From NCBI GenBank assembly GCA_025935755.1, contig JAICUQ010000002.1, positions 1 to 64,000 of the forward strand: a stretch of 64,000 nt of DNA, written 5' to 3'. The stretch's first letter is position 1, and each line of letters opens with the position of its first letter. Below are positions 58,640 to 64,000 of the stretch, in pieces. The notes beneath the pieces are model-generated. The model saw only the letters and a program-made list of their open reading frames with translations, was not told the DNA's origin and searched no databases. Source of the DNA: Chthoniobacterales bacterium (lineage in GTDB: Bacteria; Verrucomicrobiota; Verrucomicrobiia; Chthoniobacterales; UBA10450). The position numbers and the translations under genes are program-made.

Positions 58640-59181
58640 TCAGGCGCGCTCTAACAATTCTTTTCTTAACACGCCAATGTACGGGAGGTTGCGATAGCAT
58701 TCCATAAAATCGAGCCCGTAACCGACCACAAATTCGTCATCGATCTCGAATCCGACGTAATCCGCATGAGCGTCTCGCGCGCGCCGTTTTGTTTTGCTCA
58801 GCAGCACACATACTCGAATGCTGCGTGGCTTCGCGGTTTCCAGTTTCTCTCGAACTGCTGCCAGCGTGTGACCGGTATCGAGGATATCATCCAAAACAAC
58901 ACATCTCGCCCGGCAACATCAGGAACGGTCGACTGCTTGAAGATGACGTCACCGCTCATTGTTGTTTTTCCGTGGTAAGTAGCCACACCCAGGTAATCCA
59001 ATCTCAAGAACAGCGGAATGCGGCGCAGCAGATCTGACATAAACATCAGGCTGCCCGTTAAGATCGCGATCACCGTCTGGTCGCGCCCGGAGTAATCGGC
59101 CGCGATTTGCGCAGCCATTTCATCGATCCGTTTGTGAATGGCCGGTCCGTCAAACAGCACGCGCTCGATATGGCCTTGCAT
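58640..59181 (-). pseudogene. hpt: Hypoxanthine phosphoribosyltransferase with a frameshift
   Basis: Two minus-strand frames join into one HPRT. The N-terminal part, from the ATG at 59181 (MQGHIERVLFDGPAIHKRID), has VIAILTGSLMFMSDLLRR and LGVATYHGKTTMSGDV, and runs to VAGRDVL. There the frame is lost (F-W-M-I...). The other frame carries the PRPP-binding [10 protein letters not shown], then [25 protein letters not shown] and [10 protein letters not shown], ending at 58640. A single missing base near 58891, in the GTTGTTTTGG run, explains it. Either a real inactivating mutation or an assembly error in a core purine-salvage gene; all motifs are otherwise intact, favouring a very recent event or an error. 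Confidence 0.85.
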
Positions 59182-59252
59182 CAACCTGAATAGGCCATCA
59201 GCCAGCGGAGAGATCAACGTGCTGCGCATCCGAGACTCACTTGGGCATGTTT

Positions 59253-59342
59253 GTCATCCGGACCGAAGTGATGGAATCTCTCGTTGGTTTCGCGCTACGC
59301 GTCCGATTTCAACAAAGATGTCTCAAATCCGCTCGACATGAC
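59253..59342. repeat. GTCAT...ATGAC inverted-repeat element
   Basis: Left end GTCATCCGGACCGAAGTGATGG, right end AGATGTCTCAAATCCGCTCG with ACATGAC. It lies between divergent hpt and yjbQ, 21 bp before the yjbQ ATG. Confidence 0.65.
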
Positions 59343-59363
59343 AGAAACGAGGTTGGTTCAGAA

Positions 59364-59783
59364 ATGCACGTTTACCACGATCAGCTAGAAGTGCACACGC
59401 ATGGCAAACGTCTCTACGAAATCACGGATGAAGTGCAATCGAAGATCGACAAGGACAAAGTTCAAAACGGAACCGTCACGGTTTTTGTGCAGCACACCAG
59501 TTGCAGCATCGTCATCATGGAAAATGCCGATTCCACTGCCCGTGGCGATTTGGAACAATTTTTCGAGCGGCTCGTCCCGGAAAATGCCGATTACTTTATG
59601 CACGACTCGGAAGGCAGCGATGACATGCCATCACATATCCGGATGGTATTGACCCATACCAGCGAGACGGTGCCCATTGCGAAAGGCAAAATGCAGTTGG
59701 GCACGTGGCAAGGCATTTTCCTTTTTGAACATCGCCGCGCACCGCATCGGCGAAGGATCTTGATCACCACGATCGGCGAATAA
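59364..59783 (+). CDS. yjbQ: YjbQ/UPF0047 family protein
   Basis: 139 residues from the ATG at 59364. A small conserved cytoplasmic protein; family members show weak thiamin-phosphate synthase activity, but the physiological role is unsettled. Signatures: FVQHTSCSIVIMENAD, HDSEGSDDMPSHIRMVLTHT, LGTWQGIFLFEHRRAPHRR. The conserved His and Asp/Glu of the metal-like site are present. Confidence 0.9.
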   Translation: MHVYHDQLEVHTHGKRLYEITDEVQSKIDKDKVQNGTVTVFVQHTSCSIVIMENADSTARGDLEQFFERLVPENADYFMHDSEGSDDMPSHIRMVLTHTSETVPIAKGKMQLGTWQGIFLFEHRRAPHRRRILITTIGE

Positions 59784-59847
59784 TTGTAGCGACGGTTCGT
59801 GACCGCCGTTCTCTCGACGCGGAGCTCATAGAGCGCCGCTACAAAAG
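59784..59847. repeat. GTAGCG...CGCTAC inverted repeat
   Basis: TTGTAGCGACGGTTCGTGACCGCCG ... GAGCGCCGCTACAA: inverted ends GTAGCG/CGCTAC and an inner hairpin. Related copy at 62878-62927. It overlaps the last codons of the minus-strand hydrolase gene. Confidence 0.6.
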
Positions 59848-60987
59848 GTCGTAGATCGCGTTGATTAATCGAAGTGATTTGTCGTTAGGCAGAACGGATT
59901 GTTCCATCTGGTTCATCACATACGCGAACGCAATCTTGTTTTCCGGATCGGCAAAAGCATGGCTTCCGCCAGCACCGGGATGCCCGAAGGATTTTGCGAA
60001 TGGTCCGAATAATCTGCGCGCTCCACCTCGTGAGTCTTTCATGAAACCGGCTGAGAATGCGGTTGGTATTTGGAAGACCCGATCCGTGCCGTCCGACAAC
60101 ATCGTGGTCATTCGTTCGATTGTTTCTCGGGGGAAAAAAGTTTGGCCATTCAGTTCACCGCCATTGGCAAGCATGGAATAGAATTTTGCCAGCGCCGAAG
60201 CCGTCCCAATACCACCAAAGGAAACGTTCGGATACGACCGGATTTCTGGATCATTCATTTTGCTGATGGCATTCAAGCCATAAGGGGACGTAAACGTTTT
60301 CCTGGCCAACGTCCCAGGCGTGACGAGATCGCGATAGAATTGGGCTGGCTCGGGCGGCTTGCCGCTTTTTGCAGCGTAAATCGTGGCGACTCGCGAATTC
60401 TCGCGTTCGGGCAAACCGATCCAGAAATCGAGTTCGAGTGGTCGCGCAAAATTTTCCTGCCAATAATCCGACAGGGTTTTTGCCGTTATTCGTCGAATGA
60501 GTTCGTCGAGAAGGAATCCAAAGGTGCGCGCGTGATACCCATGCGCAGTTCCCGGCGGCCACAAAGGTGCTTGCGCTTCCAGCGCCCGAATGACTCCGCC
60601 GTAATCGAGCACATCAACGCGCTGATCCAAAGCGCAAAGCCCGGCCTGATGGGAAAGTAATTGCCCGAGCGTGATCTTATCTTTGTTTGCCTGGGCAAAT
60701 TCCGGCCAGAACTCGGCGACGGTCTGATGGAGTTCAATTTTCCTTTGTTGTAACGCGTGCAATACACACGCACTGCCAATTCCTTTCGTCGCAGACCAGA
60801 CCAGCACGAGTGTGTCGGCTGTCCACGCTTTATCGTGGCTCGCGTCGCAAAATCCGCCGCAAAGATCGACAACAGGTTTTCCGTTTTGCCAAACGGAAAT
60901 GGCCGCGCCGAGTTCTCCAAGCTTCTCAAAGTTCTCCTGGAACAGAGGTTGAAGTCGTTGATGAAGTTTCTCTGAATCGAGCTGCAT
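59839..60987 (-). CDS. Serine hydrolase, class C beta-lactamase/esterase type
   Basis: 382 residues from the ATG at 60987 (the frame extends eight codons into a repeat). SxxK motif VWSATKGIG (Ser65, Lys68) and the Tyr of the YxN-type motif in AHGYHARTFG. The C-terminal GHPGAGGSHAFADP takes the place of the KTG box (HxG type). No signal peptide, so probably cytoplasmic. This pattern fits EstB/LACTB-like esterases rather than true beta-lactamases. The C-terminus follows directly into a repeat; pepF lies upstream on the same strand. Confidence 0.82.
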   Translation of the reverse strand: MQLDSEKLHQRLQPLFQENFEKLGELGAAISVWQNGKPVVDLCGGFCDASHDKAWTADTLVLVWSATKGIGSACVLHALQQRKIELHQTVAEFWPEFAQANKDKITLGQLLSHQAGLCALDQRVDVLDYGGVIRALEAQAPLWPPGTAHGYHARTFGFLLDELIRRITAKTLSDYWQENFARPLELDFWIGLPERENSRVATIYAAKSGKPPEPAQFYRDLVTPGTLARKTFTSPYGLNAISKMNDPEIRSYPNVSFGGIGTASALAKFYSMLANGGELNGQTFFPRETIERMTTMLSDGTDRVFQIPTAFSAGFMKDSRGGARRLFGPFAKSFGHPGAGGSHAFADPENKIAFAYVMNQMEQSVLPNDKSLRLINAIYDLL

Positions 60988-60997
60988 TGCTAAGACA

Positions 60998-61025
60998 ATG
61001 GCGTCTGACACAGACGCCCTACAGT
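60998..61025. repeat. Small palindromic repeat (GGCGTCTGacACAGACGCC)
   Basis: Near-perfect hairpin followed by CTACAGT, same family as 22614-22642. It contains the pepF stop codon region and lies 10 bp upstream of the hydrolase ATG. Confidence 0.65.
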
Positions 61026-62821
61026 AAGAGCTCTTCTAATTCTGCGAGCCGGCGTTCGAACAACGTCAGTGTGCTTTCGACCGGAGCAGGTGTCGCCATA
61101 TCCACGCCTGCAGCCCTGAGTGTTTCGAGCGGGAATTTGGAGCCGCCCGAACGCAGGAACTCCAGATAAGCCGCGACACTGCCCGGCTCACCGGAAAGTA
61201 CGCGCTGTGATAGCGCCACGGCAGCAGAGATTCCGGTCGCGTACTTGTAAACGTAAAATGCATGATAGAAATGCGGGATACGGAGGCATTCCAGATCAAG
61301 ATCAGGATCGAGCACAAAATTCTCGGCAAAATATGCTTCCAGCAGCTTGTGATATTCCGATTTCAACACATCGAGTGTCAGCGCATCCCCGCTTTCCTCG
61401 ATGGCGTGAATGGTTCTTTCGAATTCCGCAAACATGGTCTGCCGGAACAACGTGCCGCGCAGATCGTCGATCTCCCGATTGATAATGTAAGCGCGCATCT
61501 TCGGATCGTTGGTCGTGCCTAGCAGGTGATGCGTCAGTAATTCCTCGTTAAACGTCGACGCCACCTCCGCAAGAAAGATCGGGTACTCGTAATCCTGAAA
61601 CAGCTGCGAATTTTGCGAGAACCAACTGTGCATTGAATGACCAGCCTCGTGAGCAAGTGTATACACATCCGCAAACACATCCTGCTTGTAATTCATCAGG
61701 ATGTAGGGCGGCGCGCTGTAACTGCCGGAGGAAAATGCCCCGCTGCGTTTGCCCTTATTCTCGTAACGATCGCACCAGCGCCTTGAGCGCAAACCTTCCG
61801 CGAGTACCCGCACGTATTCCTTCCCTAGCGGTGCGAGCGCGTTCAACACCATTTCAATCGCTTCAGCGAAACTGAATTTCGTCTGGATCTCCGGAACGAG
61901 CGGAACGTACGTGTCGTAGTGATGCAGCTCGCGCAAACCAAGTACGCGACGGCGAAAATCGTAATACCGAAATAGCGGCGCCAGGTTCGCGCGAACAGAT
62001 TGGATCAGACTGTCGTACACGCGAACCGGGACATCATCTGGAAACAGCGCCGCTTCGAGCGCAGATGGATAATGTCGTGCTCTGGCACGAAATACATCCG
62101 CCTTCACCGAATAGCCGAGCGCAGCGGCAAGCGTGTACTGATGATCGCGAAACTCAGCGTAGAACTGGCGGAAAGCGTGTTTGCGCAATTCAGGGTCGCG
62201 CTTCACCAGAAACGAACTGAACGAGCTTTGGCTCAGCGGTCGCTCGCGCCCAGTCTCGTCGACGAGTACGCCGAACTTCATGTCGACATCGGTGAGTTGC
62301 GAAAACGTATCGTCGTAGCCGCTCAGCGCGACGCTGCTCAGCGCAAGCAGACGTTCTTCCGGCACGGAAAGAACATGTGGTCCCATTCGCCGGATTTTGT
62401 TCAGCTTGATCCGCCAATCCTGCAATGCCGGGTTTGCCAGGAATTCGCGAAACCGCTCCTCATCGATCGCCAGGATTCCCGGAACAATAAAGGCCGCTGC
62501 TTCGCCGATTTTGGTGATCAAATTCTGTACCTGCCCGATCCGGGCGAGGTATTCGTTATTTGTGCTGTCCTCGGCCGCTTGCAACGAGGCGTAGTGATAG
62601 ACGCGCTCCATTTTCTGCTCGAGCGCCTTCTCAAATTCGAGAAGGTCAGCCAGTGTCTTCGCTGATTCTCCGACTCTGTCTTTCCATTGATCCAGCTTTG
62701 GACATTCACGCTGCACCCAGGCAAAATCCTCCTGCCATTTGCTCACGTTGGCGAACAAGTGGGTCAGGTCCCATTTGTCGGTCTCGGGAATGTTAGCGCG
62801 AGTTGGAATTTCTGAAGACAT
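61019..62821 (-). CDS. pepF: Oligoendopeptidase F (M3B metallopeptidase)
   Basis: 600 residues from the ATG at 62821 (MSSEIPTRANIPETDKWDLT). A cytoplasmic zinc peptidase that cleaves oligopeptides of roughly 7-17 residues. Zinc motif TLAHEAGHSMHSWFS (HExxH) and the third ligand Glu in PIFLAEVASTFNEELL. The N-terminal LTHLFANVSKWQEDF and the YKYATGISAAVALSQRVL region are typical PepF features. Its stop lies in a small palindromic repeat shared with the next gene. Confidence 0.93.
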   Translation of the reverse strand: MSSEIPTRANIPETDKWDLTHLFANVSKWQEDFAWVQRECPKLDQWKDRVGESAKTLADLLEFEKALEQKMERVYHYASLQAAEDSTNNEYLARIGQVQNLITKIGEAAAFIVPGILAIDEERFREFLANPALQDWRIKLNKIRRMGPHVLSVPEERLLALSSVALSGYDDTFSQLTDVDMKFGVLVDETGRERPLSQSSFSSFLVKRDPELRKHAFRQFYAEFRDHQYTLAAALGYSVKADVFRARARHYPSALEAALFPDDVPVRVYDSLIQSVRANLAPLFRYYDFRRRVLGLRELHHYDTYVPLVPEIQTKFSFAEAIEMVLNALAPLGKEYVRVLAEGLRSRRWCDRYENKGKRSGAFSSGSYSAPPYILMNYKQDVFADVYTLAHEAGHSMHSWFSQNSQLFQDYEYPIFLAEVASTFNEELLTHHLLGTTNDPKMRAYIINREIDDLRGTLFRQTMFAEFERTIHAIEESGDALTLDVLKSEYHKLLEAYFAENFVLDPDLDLECLRIPHFYHAFYVYKYATGISAAVALSQRVLSGEPGSVAAYLEFLRSGGSKFPLETLRAAGVDMATPAPVESTLTLFERRLAELEELLL

Positions 62822-62877
62822 TTGGAAACGTTCAACGTGCAAGGTGCAACGTCCAACGGGAATCGAAAACGCGACAG

Positions 62878-62927
62878 TGTAGCGGCGGTCTATGACTGCC
62901 GCCGGCGCTCACAAAGCGCAACTACAG
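62878..62927. repeat. GTAGCG-type inverted repeat
   Basis: GTGTAGCGGCGGTCTATGAC-TGCCGCCGGCGCTC with CAACTACAG; related to 59784-59847. It encroaches on the 3' end of the glycosylase gene. Confidence 0.55.
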
Positions 62928-63525
62928 CAGCGTGCTGCGCGATCAATCTGAGCGCGCGTTGAGTAAGTGCTTTGCCCGGAGGAATTTTATGCCATGGCGA
63001 TGCACCGGAAGGATGCGGCAACGGAATCAGATCGAAACGGTTCCCTGCATGGGTAACAAGGAATTTGCGGCCGATTACGCCTTCCAATTTCGGACACTCG
63101 ACAAATCGCGCGATCGCCAGCCGACCGACCGGAATGATCAGACGCGGCTGCAAAATTCCAATCTCGTTGTCCATCCAGGATGCACAGTTACTAATTTCAT
63201 TCGGCGCCGGGACGCGGTCGCTGCCGCCGGAACTTTTTCCAGGGAAACAACGGCAAACCGCGGCGAAATAAATTTTCGATCGGACAGCCGCTTCGTCCAT
63301 TCCGCAAAATTCTTCGAACCAACGGAAGAGTGTTTTACCGGCAGTATGAGCAAACGGTCGTTTCAATGTCGGTTCCCGCGGGCCGGGCGCCTGCCCAATG
63401 ATCATGACGTCGCTAACCACCGCGCCGCCGGAAACCGGTGTCGATTGCATGCGCGGGCAGCGCCGGCAGCGCAGCAGCCGCTTGATGTGCACCTCAATTA
63501 ATTCCTGCCGACTTGCTGTAGTCAT
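62890..63525 (-). CDS. Uracil-DNA glycosylase family protein (Fe-S type)
   Basis: 211 residues. Removes uracil or related bases from DNA. Cys20 and Cys23 (LLRCRRCPRM) with later Cys residues in FAAVCRCFPGK and SNCASWMDN fit the four 4Fe-4S ligands of family 4/5 enzymes. Motif A is MIIGQAPGPREP (Gln where family 4 has Glu) and motif B LIPLPHPSGASPWH. The exact UDG family is uncertain because of the changed motif A. It is the second gene of a short minus-strand stretch after the DUF2905 gene. Confidence 0.82.
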   Translation of the reverse strand: MTTASRQELIEVHIKRLLRCRRCPRMQSTPVSGGAVVSDVMIIGQAPGPREPTLKRPFAHTAGKTLFRWFEEFCGMDEAAVRSKIYFAAVCRCFPGKSSGGSDRVPAPNEISNCASWMDNEIGILQPRLIIPVGRLAIARFVECPKLEGVIGRKFLVTHAGNRFDLIPLPHPSGASPWHKIPPGKALTQRALRLIAQHAAVVALCERRRQS

Positions 63526-63643
63526 TTAGGATTCACAAGGGGAGCGAAAACGCCCCGCTCTCCAAAGCACTTGGTGCGAAACAAAACAAGCCCGCGATAT
63601 GTTTTGCGAAGTTTGGGACTACGCACACCTCCTCGCGTCGCAT

Positions 63644-63865
63644 TCAGCGGCGGAAGATTGAGAACAGCGAGAAAATCAGGCTGAGCACAATGCTCACGAC
63701 GATGCACGTAACGATGGGAAAATAGAACGAAGAATGTTCGCGCTCGATCCGAATGTCGCCGGGCAGCCGGCCCAACCATTTCGGGGCGAACCCACTCCAT
63801 ATCACCAGACCTATAAGCGTCGCGATCACACCGATGATCACAATGAATTTGCCCAATTCGCGCAT
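63644..63865 (-). CDS. DUF2905 small membrane protein
   Basis: 73 residues from the ATG at 63865 (MRELGKFIVIIG). Two membrane helices (FIVIIGVIATLIGLVIW and FPIVTCIVVSIVLSLIFSLF) are joined by a loop with LGRLPGDIRIEREHSSFYFP. The LPGDIRI(E) and YFP motifs define DUF2905. Function unknown. The frame is open further upstream to the window end but without family similarity. No gene is recognised in 63866-64000. Confidence 0.85.
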   Translation of the reverse strand: MRELGKFIVIIGVIATLIGLVIWSGFAPKWLGRLPGDIRIEREHSSFYFPIVTCIVVSIVLSLIFSLFSIFRR

Positions 63866-64000
63866 ACTTACGCTCGCATAACGGACACAAACGGCACAAC
63901 GGATGTGACGAAATACATCTGCATCCGTGATGGACGCTTGTGCTCGTCCTGCGAGAAACCATTGCGCGAACTGCACAGACGCACAACGTTGAGCACATGC

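Overview
The window looks like a chromosomal segment of a diderm soil bacterium of the Verrucomicrobiota, most plausibly a Chthoniobacterales/Spartobacteria-type organism. This is inferred from the divergent FtsZ, the style of the gene set, and a dense family of short intergenic repeats with GTCAT...ATGAC ends; no 16S gene is present to prove it. lpxA, a Wza-type exporter, an outer-membrane barrel and comEC show an outer membrane with LPS. I see no tRNA, rRNA, CRISPR array, prophage or transposase.

Layout. 0-4.6 kb: end of the division/wall cluster (ddl C-terminus, ftsQ, ftsA, ftsZ). 4.7-7.5 kb: tandem secreted M20D amidohydrolases. 7.6-9.9 kb: a family B DNA polymerase whose exonuclease motifs look inactivated. 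9.9-19.2 kb: secreted beta-propeller and FG-GAP proteins, an OmpR/EnvZ-type two-component pair, an amicyanin-like cupredoxin fused to a beta-propeller, and an M20 peptidase homologue lacking metal ligands. 19.3-26.9 kb: osmC, a nucleotide-transporter-like membrane protein, two divergent Tat-signal oxidoreductases, a CHAP-like secreted protein, a sulfotransferase-like/aminotransferase-like gene pair, and sdhC. 27-34.8 kb: exopolysaccharide locus (initiating sugar transferase, ligase/polymerase, tyrosine autokinase, export protein, outer-membrane barrel). 35-36.1 kb: queE-queD. 36.2-38.4 kb: histidine kinase plus sigma54 activator. 38.4-40 kb: pgi. 40-44.3 kb: a complete dltD-dltC-dltX-dltA-dltB operon, including a 45-codon dltX. 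44.3-49.5 kb: rarA, comEC, trmB, msrA. 49.7-52.8 kb: sdhA and sdhB separated by a broken four-helix-bundle (S23-type) gene. 52.9-64 kb: ispE, pyrF, lipM-like, polyprenyl synthase, radC, lpxA, moaD-like, a frameshifted hpt, yjbQ, a class C beta-lactamase-like hydrolase, pepF, a uracil-DNA glycosylase and a DUF2905 membrane protein.

How the parts connect. Envelope biology dominates: division (ftsQAZ), wall precursor (ddl), LPS (lpxA), isoprenoid supply (ispE, prenyl synthase), capsule/exopolysaccharide, and D-alanylation (dlt). Succinate dehydrogenase is encoded in two places (sdhC at 26 kb, sdhAB at 50-53 kb).

The most interesting points are several familiar folds that lack textbook catalytic residues: FtsZ T7 loop, PolB exonuclease, M20 metal site, class IV aminotransferase lysine, QueD zinc ligand. 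Others are the dlt operon in an LPS-bearing cell, the cupredoxin-propeller fusion, and repeat elements whose ATGAC ends appear to supply the start codons of pyrF and the lipM-like gene. All assignments rest on reading motifs by eye; no database search was possible.
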